From Rhizobium sp. WYJ-E13 (GTDB lineage Bacteria > Pseudomonadota > Alphaproteobacteria > Rhizobiales > Rhizobiaceae): a stretch of DNA of 64,000 nt. The notes under the pieces are model-generated. The model was not told the origin of the DNA, searched no databases, and saw nothing but the letters and a program-made list of their open reading frames with translations. The stretch is taken from assembly GCF_018987265.1 (NCBI RefSeq), contig NZ_CP076853.1, positions 2,790,001 through 2,854,000 on the forward strand. Direction: 5' to 3'. The position numbers and the translations under genes are program-made. Shown in pieces: positions 47,086 to 56,347 of the stretch. Each line of letters begins with the position of its first letter. The first letter of the stretch is position 1.

Positions 47086-48105
47086 ATGACGATTATCTCT
47101 GAGCCGTTTTCGTTGGAACATGTCGATATCAACAGCGACAATTTTGGCGATGATGGCCATTTGCGGGCGGGACTTAAGCTGAATCACCTGCGTATGATTG
47201 TCGCAATCGAAGATAGCGGGCAGATTTCGGCCGCCGCCGAGGTGCTGAACATCTCCCAGCCCGCAGCATCGCGAATGCTGTCCGATCTGGAATCGATCGT
47301 GAAGGCCCCGCTCTATGAGCGGGTAGCCCGCGGCGTGGTGCTCACCACCTTCGGACAGGCCCTCGCCAGACGTGCGCGCAAGATCCTCCTGGAGCTTCGG
47401 GAGGCGAGCCGCGAGATCGGCGAGTTGAAGAGCGGCAAGGGCGGCTCGGTCTTCATCGGCGCCGTCACCGCACCCGCCATGAGCCTCGTCGTCCCCGCCA
47501 TCAACACGGTACGCAAGACCTTTCCGGGCATCGAGGTCAACATCCAGGTCGAGACCAGCAACGTGCTGGCGCGCGAGCTTCTTGCCGCCCGTCACGACTT
47601 CATCATCAGCCGCATCCCCGATGACCTCAACCCACGTCTCTTCGAAGTGCGCGAGATCGGCATCGAGAGGGCCTGCCTGATCGTGCGCAGCGACCATCCC
47701 CTACTGAAGAAGAGTAAACCGAGCAGCCTCACGGAGATCAGGGATTACGACTGGGTGTTCCAGCCGCCCGGCACGCTGCTGCGCCGCACGATCGAGGACA
47801 TCTTCCTGTCGCGCGCCGTTCAACTTCCGGAAAACGTCGTCAACACGTCCTCGCTGCTTTTGACCTGCGCAATGATCTGCGCGACGGATGCGATCGCGCC
47901 CGTTGCCATCGACGTTGCCCAGTTTCTCGCCTCGCAGAGCTCGAACGCATCTGACGTCCGCATCCTGCCGATCGATTTCGAGATCAACGTCAAGCCCTAC
48001 AGCATGATCACCGTACGTGAGCGCGCGCTGCCGCCGAGCGCCCGTCTGCTCTACGATCTCATTCTGGAAGAAAGCATCCGGCAGGCCGAGGGCGGCCTCG
48101 GATAA
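47086..48105 (+). CDS. gbpR: LysR-family regulator GbpR
   Basis: A 339-aa LysR-type regulator. The helix-turn-helix is at about residues 30-85 (NHLRMIVAIEDSGQISAAAE, then ISQPAASRMLSDLE) after an N-terminal extension, and the effector domain fills the rest. Its position divergent from chvE is the known place of gbpR, the galactose-binding-protein regulator. GGGGAGG sits eight bases before the ATG at 47086; a TTG/ATG about 30 bp upstream lacks this. Confidence 0.9.
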   Translation: MTIISEPFSLEHVDINSDNFGDDGHLRAGLKLNHLRMIVAIEDSGQISAAAEVLNISQPAASRMLSDLESIVKAPLYERVARGVVLTTFGQALARRARKILLELREASREIGELKSGKGGSVFIGAVTAPAMSLVVPAINTVRKTFPGIEVNIQVETSNVLARELLAARHDFIISRIPDDLNPRLFEVREIGIERACLIVRSDHPLLKKSKPSSLTEIRDYDWVFQPPGTLLRRTIEDIFLSRAVQLPENVVNTSSLLLTCAMICATDAIAPVAIDVAQFLASQSSNASDVRILPIDFEINVKPYSMITVRERALPPSARLLYDLILEESIRQAEGGLG

Positions 48106-48175
48106 AGTCCCACGCGCAAATCCAGCCCGGCGCCAAGTTGGCCCCGTCTAATGCGCCGCTTTAAAGGGAAGGCGC

Positions 48176-48625
48176 ATGCTGTTCGGACAATCGATATTCC
48201 AATCCGTTCTCGAACGGTTGAAAAAGGAAGACGGCGGCGAAGCGGAAGAGCCGGCCGCCCGTCGTGTTTCCGGCTTCACCACCGGCCTCGCTTTCGATGT
48301 GATGGAAGGTGTGTCGGCGGCCTCCCAGCGTGTCGGCGAAGCCTATTTCGACAATCTCGGTCCGGAGCCCGCGATCAAGGCGCCTCCTCCGCCCGAACCC
48401 GTCATGCCTGCGCATCTGGCCCGCATTGCACCGGAAGAGATTGCCGCTGAACTTGCGATCTCGTCTGCCGATACGCAGCAGACACTGAACGAGAAGCGGC
48501 GCGCCTTCGCCAAGGTCAATCATCCCGACGGCGTGGCGCAACCTTTCCGCAACAATGCCAACAGACGCATGACAATCGCCAACCTGCTGATCGACGAGGC
48601 GATGCGCCGACTGTCGCGCGCCTGA
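48176..48625 (+). CDS. Hypothetical protein with J-like HPD motif
   Basis: A 149-aa protein. The N-terminal 60 residues have no recognisable domain, residues 62-80 are proline-rich (APPPPEPVMPAH), and the C-terminal part resembles a shortened J-domain: EKRRAFAKVNHPDG with H116-P117-D118, then a helix TIANLLIDEAMRRL. If functional it would contact an Hsp70-type chaperone, but the helices before HPD are atypical. GGGAAGG precedes the ATG. Role unknown. Confidence 0.65.
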   Translation: MLFGQSIFQSVLERLKKEDGGEAEEPAARRVSGFTTGLAFDVMEGVSAASQRVGEAYFDNLGPEPAIKAPPPPEPVMPAHLARIAPEEIAAELAISSADTQQTLNEKRRAFAKVNHPDGVAQPFRNNANRRMTIANLLIDEAMRRLSRA

Positions 48626-48783
48626 AGCTTTTCCGCCTAGTTTGCAGGCTGTTTACGCGCTTTCCTCTGACGAATCAACCGGCGCTGATCGTATCGCGAT
48701 TGAATATTTCGCGCTTGAGTAGCAGATAAATCTCCAGCTTTTTGGTGCCGGCAACAGCATATTTCGGCATGCCAGGATACAGT

Positions 48784-48822
48784 GCCTACTCACTTTTTAG
48801 TAGGCCTCAACGCTATTTAGCG
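48784..48822 (+). promoter_or_regulatory. Two adjacent hairpins upstream of the Hint gene
   Basis: GCCTACT and AGTAGGC (48784-48805, loop CACTTTTT) form one perfect stem; CGCTA and TAGCG (48811-48822) form a second. They are 67-105 bp before the Hint gene start, in an AT-rich leader, and may be part of its 5' UTR. Confidence 0.4.
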
Positions 48823-48888
48823 AAATTGAATGAAATACAACCTCTTGTAACATAGGCCGGTGCAAATGTTTTCAGAGGACACCCACCA

Positions 48889-49773
48889 ATGTCATCCACA
48901 GAAGACCCGAAGCTGCCCCGCAGTACTGCGCGCAGACATTTTCTAGGTGTTGCCTATGCCGTCGGTGCCAGGCTTGCCGGCGCGGCTGCCGTGGCCACCA
49001 CGATTTCCGCATCCCCGGCGAATGCGTTGGGGCGGCTTTGGGGCCGGGGCGGCTCCGGCGGGCATGGCGGTTCCGGTGGTCACGGGGGCTCCGGTGGGGG
49101 CGGCAGCTCCGGTGGGGGCGGTGGTTCCGGCGTCGGCGCAAATTGTTTCCTGCGCGGAACGGCAATCCTCACGGATTGCGGTGAAAAGCCTGTCGAGGAT
49201 CTGCGCGTCGGCGACCGCGTTGCCCTTCTTGATGGCAATGCCCGTGCGATCAAATGGGTCGGCCGCCAGGCCTTCAGGAAGAGCGGCGCGCGCTGGCCTG
49301 AAAGCGTCGTGCCGATCCGTGTATCCCGCCATGCATTGGGCAGCCGCACGCCGCATTCCGATCTCTACCTGTCGCCAGGGCATGCGCTGTTTCTGAACGG
49401 TGCTCTGATCCGCGTGAAGGACCTCGTGAACGGCACGACCATTGCACCGGTCGTTCCGGCCGACGACGCCTCGGTCGAATACTATGCCGTGCTGCTCGAT
49501 ACGCATGAAGTCATCCTTGCCGAAGGGGCAGCGGCCGAGAGCTTCCGCGTCGTGAAGAACAACCATGAAGACTTCCCCAATTTTGCGGAATACAGGCGCC
49601 TCCATGACGAGGACCCCGCCGACATGACATCCTGTGCGCCGATGTTGAGCGGCGGCTGGCAGCATCTGAAAGCGCTTCTCCTGCTCGGCGTTTCGCCGCT
49701 GGTGCCGATGCGCGATCCGTTCGGGGATGCCTGCGAAAAAATCGACGCGCAAGCCAAGGAACTGTCGCTCTGA
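48889..49773 (+). CDS. Tat-exported Hint-domain protein
   Basis: A 294-aa protein. The N-terminus carries a twin-arginine signal (R15-R16 in STARRHFLG, hydrophobic stretch to about residue 46, ANALG). Residues about 53-84 are an almost pure Gly/Ser linker. A Hint (Hedgehog/intein) domain begins at Cys86 in NCFLRGTAILTDCGEKPVED and runs to about residue 230, with DLYLSPGHALFLNG and VEYYAVLLDTHEVILAEGA. The Cys at the domain start suggests self-processing at this point. No intein C-extein motif is visible. Function unknown; export plus autocleavage is inference. Confidence 0.8.
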   Translation: MSSTEDPKLPRSTARRHFLGVAYAVGARLAGAAAVATTISASPANALGRLWGRGGSGGHGGSGGHGGSGGGGSSGGGGGSGVGANCFLRGTAILTDCGEKPVEDLRVGDRVALLDGNARAIKWVGRQAFRKSGARWPESVVPIRVSRHALGSRTPHSDLYLSPGHALFLNGALIRVKDLVNGTTIAPVVPADDASVEYYAVLLDTHEVILAEGAAAESFRVVKNNHEDFPNFAEYRRLHDEDPADMTSCAPMLSGGWQHLKALLLLGVSPLVPMRDPFGDACEKIDAQAKELSL

Positions 49774-49858
49774 CAGGACGGACATGCGCCGAAGATCGGC
49801 TTACGGCACGCCAAAGCGTGCATCGGTTTTGAGATAGATAATGTGAACAACAATCTGA

Positions 49859-49895
49859 AGCGTGGCGCGCATCCAAAGGATCGCGACACGCTTTT
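49859..49895 (+). terminator. Terminator after the Hint gene
   Basis: AGCGTG and CACGCT, with an inner pairing of ATCC with GGAT and CGCG on each side, form a long imperfect stem followed by TTTT. It lies about 85 bp after the Hint stop and abuts the end of the convergent membrane-protein gene. Confidence 0.6.
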
Positions 49896-50169
49896 ATGAT
49901 TCGCCCTTCTTCTCGTCTTCTATCGCCGGCTTGTCCCCGTCCCCGTCATCGTCATCGGGCGTGACGGCTGCGGCAGGTTCCGGCGGCTTGGGATCAAAGG
50001 CCCAGATCAGCATATAGAAGGAATAGGCGCCGGCACCGCCGGCAAGCATGCCCCAGAAGGGGTCGCCGCCGATGAATTCGAAGATCGCCCATCCGAAACA
50101 GACCACCACGATGAGGACACGAACCCAAAGGTGTCGATAGGTCGGGTGGTTGGGGTCGATCAGCTGCAT
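49894..50169 (-). CDS. Small membrane protein, hypothetical
   Basis: A 91-aa protein with two hydrophobic segments (VRVLIVVVCFGWAIFEFIGG and FWGMLAGGAGAYSFYMLIWA) and an acidic C-terminal tail rich in Asp and Lys (DDDDGDGDKPAIEDEKKGES). The ATG at 50169 is preferred; longer in-frame readings start from a TTG with no ribosome site. Similar small proteins recur in rhizobia without known function. Confidence 0.65.
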   Translation of the reverse strand: MQLIDPNHPTYRHLWVRVLIVVVCFGWAIFEFIGGDPFWGMLAGGAGAYSFYMLIWAFDPKPPEPAAAVTPDDDDGDGDKPAIEDEKKGES

Positions 50170-50283
50170 CTTTGTCTCATTGTTGTCATAGCGCCGTCTC
50201 ACCCTGGTGATGACGTCACTTGTCTTTAGGATGGATTTCACAAATGTGAAAGGCCCGCGGGCTTGACGCGGCAAGCGGAAAAT

Positions 50284-50297
50284 GGAATGAAAATTCC
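50284..50297 (+). promoter_or_regulatory. Candidate IolR operator before iolG
   Basis: GGAATGAAAATTCC is an exact GGAA-N6-TTCC motif, 49 bp before the iolG start. This motif is reported for the RpiR-type repressor IolR of Sinorhizobium meliloti. It lies within the larger inverted repeat TGGAAT...ATTCCA. Confidence 0.6.
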
Positions 50298-50345
50298 AAA
50301 CTTATATCAATTCGGTTTATTTGTTCCGACTATAGGGAGGCAGTA

Positions 50346-51338
50346 ATGACAGTAAGATTTGGTCTTCTCGGCGCCGGCCGCATCGGCAAGGTCCATGCGA
50401 AAGCCGTCAGCGGCGATGCCAATGCAAAGCTCGTGGCCGTCGCCGACGCCTTCCCGCAGGCTGCCGAAGCGATCGCCTCCGCCTATGGCTGCGACGTGCG
50501 TAGCATCGAAGCCATCGAAGCCGCCAAGGATATTGACGCCGTCGTCATCTGCACACCGACCGATACGCATGCCGACCTGATCGAGCGCTTTGCCCGCGCC
50601 GGCAAGGCGATCTTCTGCGAAAAGCCCATCGATCTCGACGTTGCGCGCGTAAAAGCCTGCATCAAGGTCGTGGAAGAAACCGGCGCCAAGCTGATGGTCG
50701 GCTTCAACCGCCGCTTCGACCCGCATTTCATGGCTGTGCGCAAGGTCATCGACGACGGCAAGATCGGCGATGTCGAGATGGTGACGATCACCTCGCGCGA
50801 CCCCGGCGCCCCGCCGGTCGATTACATCAAGCGCTCGGGCGGCATCTTCCGCGACATGACGATCCACGATTTCGACATGGCCCGCTTCCTGCTCGGCGAA
50901 GAGCCGGTCTCGGTCGTCGCGACCGCCGCCGTGCTCGTCGACAAGGCGATCGGTGAAGCCGGCGATTATGACAGCGTCTCGGTGATCCTGCAGACCGCGT
51001 CGGGCAAGCAGGCCATCATCTCCAACTCGCGCCGCGCCACCTATGGCTACGACCAGCGCATCGAGGCGCATGGCTCCAAGGGCGTCGTCTCGGCCGAAAA
51101 CCAGCGCCCGGTCTCGATCGAAGTCGCAAACGCCGACGGTTACACCCGCCCGCCGCTGCACGATTTCTTCATGACCCGCTACACCGAGGCCTATGCCAAC
51201 GAGATCGCCAGCTTCATCGCCGCGATAGAAAAGGGCTCGAAAATCTCTCCGTCCGGTGCCGATGGCCTGGCAGCGCTGGCACTCGCCGATGCCGCCGTCC
51301 AGTCCGTCAAGGAAGGCAAGCTCGTCAAGATCGGCTGA
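50346..51338 (+). CDS. iolG: Inositol 2-dehydrogenase
   Basis: A 330-aa Gfo/Idh/MocA oxidoreductase that oxidises myo-inositol to scyllo-inosose with NAD+. The N-terminal Rossmann loop is FGLLGAGRIGKVHAKAVSG, the conserved Lys is in FCEKPIDLD, and GFNRRFDPHFMAV and DMTIHDFDMARFLLGEEP carry the substrate-side His and Asp. AGGGAGG precedes the ATG. Other iol genes are not adjacent, but a matching IolR-type site upstream supports the inositol assignment over other sugar dehydrogenases. Confidence 0.88.
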   Translation: MTVRFGLLGAGRIGKVHAKAVSGDANAKLVAVADAFPQAAEAIASAYGCDVRSIEAIEAAKDIDAVVICTPTDTHADLIERFARAGKAIFCEKPIDLDVARVKACIKVVEETGAKLMVGFNRRFDPHFMAVRKVIDDGKIGDVEMVTITSRDPGAPPVDYIKRSGGIFRDMTIHDFDMARFLLGEEPVSVVATAAVLVDKAIGEAGDYDSVSVILQTASGKQAIISNSRRATYGYDQRIEAHGSKGVVSAENQRPVSIEVANADGYTRPPLHDFFMTRYTEAYANEIASFIAAIEKGSKISPSGADGLAALALADAAVQSVKEGKLVKIG

Positions 51339-51368
51339 CCGCCCTCTCCCGACGGTCGCCACAATGAG

Positions 51369-51403
51369 ATGGCCGGGTGAGGAACCCGGCCATTTCTCGT
51401 TTC
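51369..51403 (+). terminator. Intrinsic terminator of iolG
   Basis: ATGGCCGGGT and ACCCGGCCAT form a perfect 10-bp stem with a GAGGA loop, followed by the T-rich TTCTCGTTTC. It starts about 30 bp after the iolG stop, before the convergent ROK gene. Confidence 0.85.
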
Positions 51404-51434
51404 TGCGGAGTGAGGTTGCATCAGCCTTCCCGCT

Positions 51435-52658
51435 TCAATTGATTCCCTGGACACCGGCCACGACGATATCCTCATCGATGACGGCCAGAGCCCGGTTCAG
51501 GTGTCCTTCAAAGACGAGAATCTGTTCGTCTGCGACGACCCGGAGCTCCGGCATGCCCTCCATGCGCACCACATGGGACTGGCCGAGCCCCTCCTCGATC
51601 CCCTGCCGCAGCAGATCGTAATAGCGCGTGCCGACCCCGGTAATGGCAATCGGCATGCGCTCCGTCAGGCTCAGCATGCGTGACAATCCGTTGCCGAGTG
51701 CCAACCCCGCCTGCCGGAAGGCGAAGCCGGCGATACGGTGGCCCTGGCGGGCGCGTGCAGCGATCTTGTCGAGCTCGGCCAGCGGCACGAACTTTGCCGG
51801 GATCGTATCGAGCGGCACTTCGAAGGCGGTGCGCAGGATGGCGTAGAAGCCGGCATAGGCCTCGATGCAGCCGCGCGTGCCGCAGCGGCAAAGCCCGCCA
51901 TTGGCCAGATGCAGCATATGCCCGAAATTGGGCGCAGAGACGTCACGCCCGCCATGGCTCGTCCGCCTGACGATTCCGAGCCCGATGCTGTGCCCGAGCG
52001 AAAGGGCAGCGAGCGAGCGAAAATCCGCGCCTTTGACATTCTCCTCGCGGGCACCGAGGGCGGCAGCCACCAGCAGCGTCTCGTTGTCGAGGATGATTTT
52101 TGCCGGCCAGTCCGACCTGAGGGCCGATTCGAAATCGATCTGCTCGCTGCCGAAGATCGGCGACCAGACGAGGACCGGATCGGAGGAATTGACGAGCCCC
52201 TTGCTGCTGATCGAGATGAGCAGCACTTTCTCCCGCTCGATGCGCGAGCGCGACAGGACGCGCTCGAGCCCTTCCCGCACGCCGGTTACGAAGCGGGCGG
52301 CCCCATCAGGATCATGCGACCTCTCCTCGCTGAAGCGATCGATCAGCTTGCCCGAATAATCGACGAGGGAATATTGCACGGCATCCGAGGAGATGATGAC
52401 GACGATGAGATAGCCGCAGTCGCGCCGCTGGCGCAGAAGCACGCGCGGACGCCCGCGTCCGCTGGCCGCCTGCTGCTCGGATTTCTCGATGATCTGCGCT
52501 CTTTCCAGATCGGCGGTGATCGCAGAAACGGTCGCGGAGGACAGCCGCGTGAAATCGGATATTTCAGTGTGAGCAAGCGGCCCGTGGCGGCGAAGAGTGG
52601 CGAGCACGAGCACGCTGTTTCTCTGCCGTACGAGCTCCGTGCTCGACTTGGTCAGCAT
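51435..52658 (-). CDS. ROK-family transcriptional regulator
   Basis: A 407-aa repressor-type ROK protein. An N-terminal winged helix (VLVLATLRRHGPLAHTEISD, then LSSATVSAITADLERA) is followed by the sugar-kinase-like ROK domain with the zinc-binding CRCGTRGCIEAYAG motif and LSLGHSIGLGIV. It is divergent from xylF, with a perfect palindrome in between, so it very likely regulates the xylose-type transporter. It lacks a convincing kinase active site. Confidence 0.9.
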   Translation of the reverse strand: MLTKSSTELVRQRNSVLVLATLRRHGPLAHTEISDFTRLSSATVSAITADLERAQIIEKSEQQAASGRGRPRVLLRQRRDCGYLIVVIISSDAVQYSLVDYSGKLIDRFSEERSHDPDGAARFVTGVREGLERVLSRSRIEREKVLLISISSKGLVNSSDPVLVWSPIFGSEQIDFESALRSDWPAKIILDNETLLVAAALGAREENVKGADFRSLAALSLGHSIGLGIVRRTSHGGRDVSAPNFGHMLHLANGGLCRCGTRGCIEAYAGFYAILRTAFEVPLDTIPAKFVPLAELDKIAARARQGHRIAGFAFRQAGLALGNGLSRMLSLTERMPIAITGVGTRYYDLLRQGIEEGLGQSHVVRMEGMPELRVVADEQILVFEGHLNRALAVIDEDIVVAGVQGIN

Positions 52659-52750
52659 CTATCGCCGCCTCTTCCCCGTTCGTTCCGCCCCTCATTGCCA
52701 CAGCATCTCCGGCCGCTTTCGTCAAAGGAAATTAAGCCGGTAGTGCGGTG

Positions 52751-52756
52751 TTGACA
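52751..52756 (+). promoter_or_regulatory. Candidate -35 box of the xylFHG operon
   Basis: TTGACA at 52751-52756 is followed at about 18 bp by the weak -10-like CACTAAAT. The palindromic operator begins directly after this -10 region, where a bound repressor would block transcription. Confidence 0.45.
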
Positions 52757-52780
52757 GTTGAAAAAATCTCTGACACTAAA

Positions 52781-52799
52781 TTTCTCGACTGTCGAGAAA
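52781..52799. promoter_or_regulatory. Perfect 19-bp palindromic operator
   Basis: TTTCTCGAC and GTCGAGAAA are perfect 9-bp arms around a single T. It sits between the ROK regulator and xylF, 86 bp before the xylF start. The symmetry and size suit a dimeric ROK repressor. Confidence 0.75.
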
Positions 52800-52885
52800 A
52801 TAATCCAAACCTTTCTGGGCAGGCTTTCGCGGTGGCCGGAGGAGGCTGAGGCCGGGCCGGCTGCAATTCACTCGGGAGGACGAAT

Positions 52886-53926
52886 ATGAAGTCTATTTAC
52901 AAGCTGATGGCCGGGGCGGCCATCCTCGTTTCCATGCATACGGCGGCCATGGCTGCCGACCTCGTCGTTGGCGTTTCCTGGTCGAACTTCCAGGAAGAGC
53001 GTTGGAAGACCGACGAAGCCGCCATCAAGAAGGCACTGGAAGCCAAGGGCGCAAAGTACATTTCCGCTGATGCCCAGTCTTCGGCTGCAAAGCAGCTCAC
53101 CGACGTCGAGTCGCTGATCTCGCAGGGCGCAAACGCTCTCATCATTCTCGCCCAGGACTCCGACGCCATCGGCCCGGCCGTCGAAAAGGCCGCCAGCGAA
53201 GGCATCCCGGTCGTTGGTTACGACCGCCTGATCGAAAACCCGGCTGCCTTCTACATCACCTTCGACAACAAGGAAGTCGGTCGCCTGCAGGCGCAGGAAG
53301 TCTTCAAGGCAAAGCCGGAAGGCAACTACGTCTTCATCAAGGGCTCGTCTTCCGACCCGAACGCCGACTTCCTGTTCGCAGGCCAGATGGAAGTCCTCAA
53401 GCCTGCCATCGACGCCGGCAAGATCAAGAATGTCGGCGAAGCCTATACCGATGGCTGGCTGCCGCAGAACGCCCAGCGCAACATGGAGCAGTTCCTGACC
53501 GCCAACAACAACAAGGTTGACGCTGTCGTTGCTTCGAACGACGGCACCGCCGGTGGCGCCGTCGCCGCTCTCGATGCGCAGGGCATGGCCGGTTCCGTTC
53601 CGGTTTCCGGTCAGGACGCCGACAAGGCTGCTCTCAACCGCATCGCTTTGGGCACGCAGACGGTTTCCGTCTGGAAGGACAGCCGTGAACTCGGCAAGCG
53701 CGCCGCTGAAATCGCTCTCGATCTCGCCGGCGGCACGACCATGGACAAGGTCGCAGGCGTTCAGACCTTCGAAGGCGGCCCGAAGAAGGTGAAGATGCAG
53801 TCCATCTTCCTGACCCCGCTCGCCATCACCAAGGACAACCTGAACGTCGTCATCGACGCTGGCTGGATCTCCAAGGCCGAAGCCTGCCAGGGCGTCAAGG
53901 CAGGCACCGTCAAGGCTTGCAACTAA
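52886..53926 (+). CDS. xylF: Xylose-type periplasmic binding protein
   Basis: A 346-aa periplasmic protein with signal peptide ([20 protein letters not shown], cleavage near AMA-AD). It is similar to E. coli XylF along its length; matching segments include [40 protein letters not shown] and [20 protein letters not shown]. It presents D-xylose or a related sugar to the permease. GGGAGG precedes the ATG. Exact ligand cannot be fixed from sequence. Confidence 0.88.
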   Translation: MKSIYKLMAGAAILVSMHTAAMAADLVVGVSWSNFQEERWKTDEAAIKKALEAKGAKYISADAQSSAAKQLTDVESLISQGANALIILAQDSDAIGPAVEKAASEGIPVVGYDRLIENPAAFYITFDNKEVGRLQAQEVFKAKPEGNYVFIKGSSSDPNADFLFAGQMEVLKPAIDAGKIKNVGEAYTDGWLPQNAQRNMEQFLTANNNKVDAVVASNDGTAGGAVAALDAQGMAGSVPVSGQDADKAALNRIALGTQTVSVWKDSRELGKRAAEIALDLAGGTTMDKVAGVQTFEGGPKKVKMQSIFLTPLAITKDNLNVVIDAGWISKAEACQGVKAGTVKACN

Positions 53927-54184
53927 CCCTCGCCGGCTGATTTGAAAATACCGGCGCCGCAGCGGCCCTCCGCTGCGGCGCCGGATGCGGATGAAGCCCG
54001 CTCAGTGGCGCTTCTCCGTTCTCGCGCGCATCGCGGATGCTTTGATTCCCTGCCAGAATGGTGCCGTTGTGATCGGCTATTTTCGGAAGCGTCCCGGTGG
54101 TCACATCAAGAACAGGGCGATCGTCGGCCGGCATTCCATCCGGAAGCGGCCCGCGCCCAAACAAATGGGGGAAACGGCAAACCC

Positions 54185-55495
54185 ATGGCAGACATCACCC
54201 AATCGACATCCTCAGGCCCGCGCACGGCAGTTGAAGGCCCCTTCACGCGCTTCCTCAGGGCGACGGAAATAGATACCCGGCTTCTCGGCATGATCGCCGC
54301 GCTGCTGGTCATCTGGATCGGCTTCCACTTCTATACCGGCGGCCTGTTCCTCACGCCCCGAAACCTCTGGAACCTCTCGGTCCAGACGACGGAAATCGCG
54401 GTGCTGGCGACCGGCATGGTGCTGGTCATCGTCACCCGCAACATCGACCTGTCGATCGGCTCGATCCTTGGCTTCGTCGCCATGATCATGGGCGTGGTCC
54501 AAGCGAAGTTCCTGCCGCAATATCTGGGCTTCGACAATTCCTTCACCTGGGTGATCACGCTGATATCAGGCCTCCTCGTCGGCTCGGCCATCGGCCTGCT
54601 CCAGGGTGTCATCATCGCCTTCATGGGTGTGCCCTCCTTCATCGTCACGCTGGGCGGCTTCCTCGCCTGGCGCGGCCTTGCCTGGTATGTCACGAGCGGC
54701 CAGACCGTCGCGCCGCTGGACACCACCTTCCGCATCATGGGCGGCGGCGCCGAAGGCGCAATCGGTGCCACCTGGAGCTGGATCATCGGCGCGGTCGCCT
54801 GCGTGCTGATCGTCGTCTCGATCATCGGCTCGCGCCATCAGCGCCGGCGCTTCAACTTCCCGCGCCGTCCGCTCTGGGCCGAATATGTCCTCGGCGTTCT
54901 CGGCTGTGCCCTGGTGCTCGGCGCCATCTGGGTGTCGACGATCTATTACTGGCCGCCGGCAATCGCCAAGCGCTATGCCGAAGCCAACAACATCACCGTG
55001 CCGGAAACCGGCCTGATGATCCCCTACGGCATCGCCGTACCCGTGCTGATCGCCGTCCTCGTCGGCATCGTCATGACCTTCATCGCCACCCGCCTGCGCT
55101 TCGGCCGCTATGTCTTCGCGATCGGCGGCAACCCGGAAGCGGCCGAACTCGCCGGCATCAAGACCCGCTGGGTCACGGTGCGCATCTTCGCGCTGATGGG
55201 CTTCCTCGCAGCCGTCGCCGCCGCGATCTCTACGGCGCGCCTCAACGCCGCCGCCAACTCGCAGGGCACGACCTACGAGCTCTACACGATCGCAGCAGCC
55301 GTCATCGGCGGCACGTCTCTGGCAGGCGGCACCGGCACGATTGCCGGCGCCATGCTCGGCGCGCTCGTCATGCAGTCGCTGCAGTCGGGCATGGGTCTCG
55401 CCAATGTCGACACACCCATCCAGAACGTCGTCGTCGGCGCGGTGCTCGTCATTGCCGTCTGGCTCGACACTGTCTATCGCTCCCGTGCGAAGTAA
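54185..55495 (+). CDS. xylH: Sugar ABC transporter permease, XylH-type
   Basis: A 436-aa inner-membrane permease of the XylH family with about ten or more hydrophobic segments. [60 protein letters not shown] and [20 protein letters not shown] are characteristic. The ATG at 54185 is chosen over the long upstream open frame because the family N-terminus starts there; GGGGGAAACGG lies just upstream. It follows xylF by 258 bp. Confidence 0.9.
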   Translation: MADITQSTSSGPRTAVEGPFTRFLRATEIDTRLLGMIAALLVIWIGFHFYTGGLFLTPRNLWNLSVQTTEIAVLATGMVLVIVTRNIDLSIGSILGFVAMIMGVVQAKFLPQYLGFDNSFTWVITLISGLLVGSAIGLLQGVIIAFMGVPSFIVTLGGFLAWRGLAWYVTSGQTVAPLDTTFRIMGGGAEGAIGATWSWIIGAVACVLIVVSIIGSRHQRRRFNFPRRPLWAEYVLGVLGCALVLGAIWVSTIYYWPPAIAKRYAEANNITVPETGLMIPYGIAVPVLIAVLVGIVMTFIATRLRFGRYVFAIGGNPEAAELAGIKTRWVTVRIFALMGFLAAVAAAISTARLNAAANSQGTTYELYTIAAAVIGGTSLAGGTGTIAGAMLGALVMQSLQSGMGLANVDTPIQNVVVGAVLVIAVWLDTVYRSRAK

Positions 55496-55509
55496 GAGGA
55501 GTACGAACC

Positions 55510-56292
55510 ATGGCTGAACAACGCACTCCCCTCGTCGAGCTGAAGAATATCTCGATCTCCTTCGGCGGCATTCACGCGGTCGACAATGCCTCGGTCGATC
55601 TCTATCCCGGCGAGGTCGTGGCCCTTCTCGGCCATAACGGCGCCGGCAAGTCGACGCTGATCAAGATCCTCTCCGGCGCCTACAAGCGTGATTCGGGCGA
55701 GATCCTGATCAATGGCGAACCGGCCGATATCCGCAATCCGCGCGATGCCAAGAAGTTCGGCATCGAGACGATCTACCAGACGCTCGCCGTCGCCGACAAT
55801 GTCGACGCCGCCGCCAACCTCTATCTCGGCCGCGAGCTGAAGACCCGCTGGGGCACGCTCGACGACGTCGCGATGGAACATTCCGCCCGCGAGGTGATGG
55901 GCCGCCTCAACCCCAACTTCAAGCGCTTCAAGGAGCCGGTCAAGGCGCTATCCGGCGGCCAGCGCCAGTCCGTGGCGATCGCCCGTGCCATCCTGTTCAA
56001 CGCCCGCATCCTCATCATGGACGAGCCGACGGCAGCCCTTGGTCCCCAGGAAACGGCGCAGGTCGGAGAACTCATCAAGCAGCTGAAAAAGGAAGGCATC
56101 GGCATCTTCTTGATCAGCCACGACATCCACGACGTCTTCGACCTCGCGGACCGCGTCTCGGTCATGAAAAACGGCCAGGTCGTCGGCCACGCCCGCACCG
56201 AGGATGTCACCAAGGACGAAGTCCTCGGCATGATCATCCTCGGCAAGGTGCCGCCCAAGGCCATCCCCGGCCCCGGCGCCATGCAGATGTGA
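55510..56292 (+). CDS. xylG: Sugar ABC transporter ATPase, single-domain
   Basis: A 260-aa ATPase with one nucleotide-binding domain: Walker [12 protein letters not shown], signature [15 protein letters not shown], Walker [14 protein letters not shown] and the switch His in [10 protein letters not shown]. Classical XylG/MglA carries two fused domains of about 500 aa, as GguA does in this window; this one is half that size and must dimerise, as in the FrcA fructose system of Sinorhizobium meliloti. AGAGGAG precedes the ATG, and an intrinsic terminator follows. Confidence 0.88.
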   Translation: MAEQRTPLVELKNISISFGGIHAVDNASVDLYPGEVVALLGHNGAGKSTLIKILSGAYKRDSGEILINGEPADIRNPRDAKKFGIETIYQTLAVADNVDAAANLYLGRELKTRWGTLDDVAMEHSAREVMGRLNPNFKRFKEPVKALSGGQRQSVAIARAILFNARILIMDEPTAALGPQETAQVGELIKQLKKEGIGIFLISHDIHDVFDLADRVSVMKNGQVVGHARTEDVTKDEVLGMIILGKVPPKAIPGPGAMQM

Positions 56293-56316
56293 TCGATCGA
56301 TAGCTCGACAAACAAA

Positions 56317-56347
56317 CTCCGCCGCCCGAAGGGGCCGGCGGAGTTTT
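56317..56347 (+). terminator. Intrinsic terminator of the xylFHG operon
   Basis: CTCCGCCG and CGGCGGAG form a perfect 8-bp outer stem with an inner CCC/GGG pairing, followed by TTTT. It starts 24 bp after the xylG stop. Confidence 0.85.

Noticed and set aside
53942..54184. N-terminal extension of the XylH-type permease
   Set aside because: The open frame continues upstream, but the sequence is Arg/Ala-rich and unlike the family; the ATG at 54185 gives the expected start.
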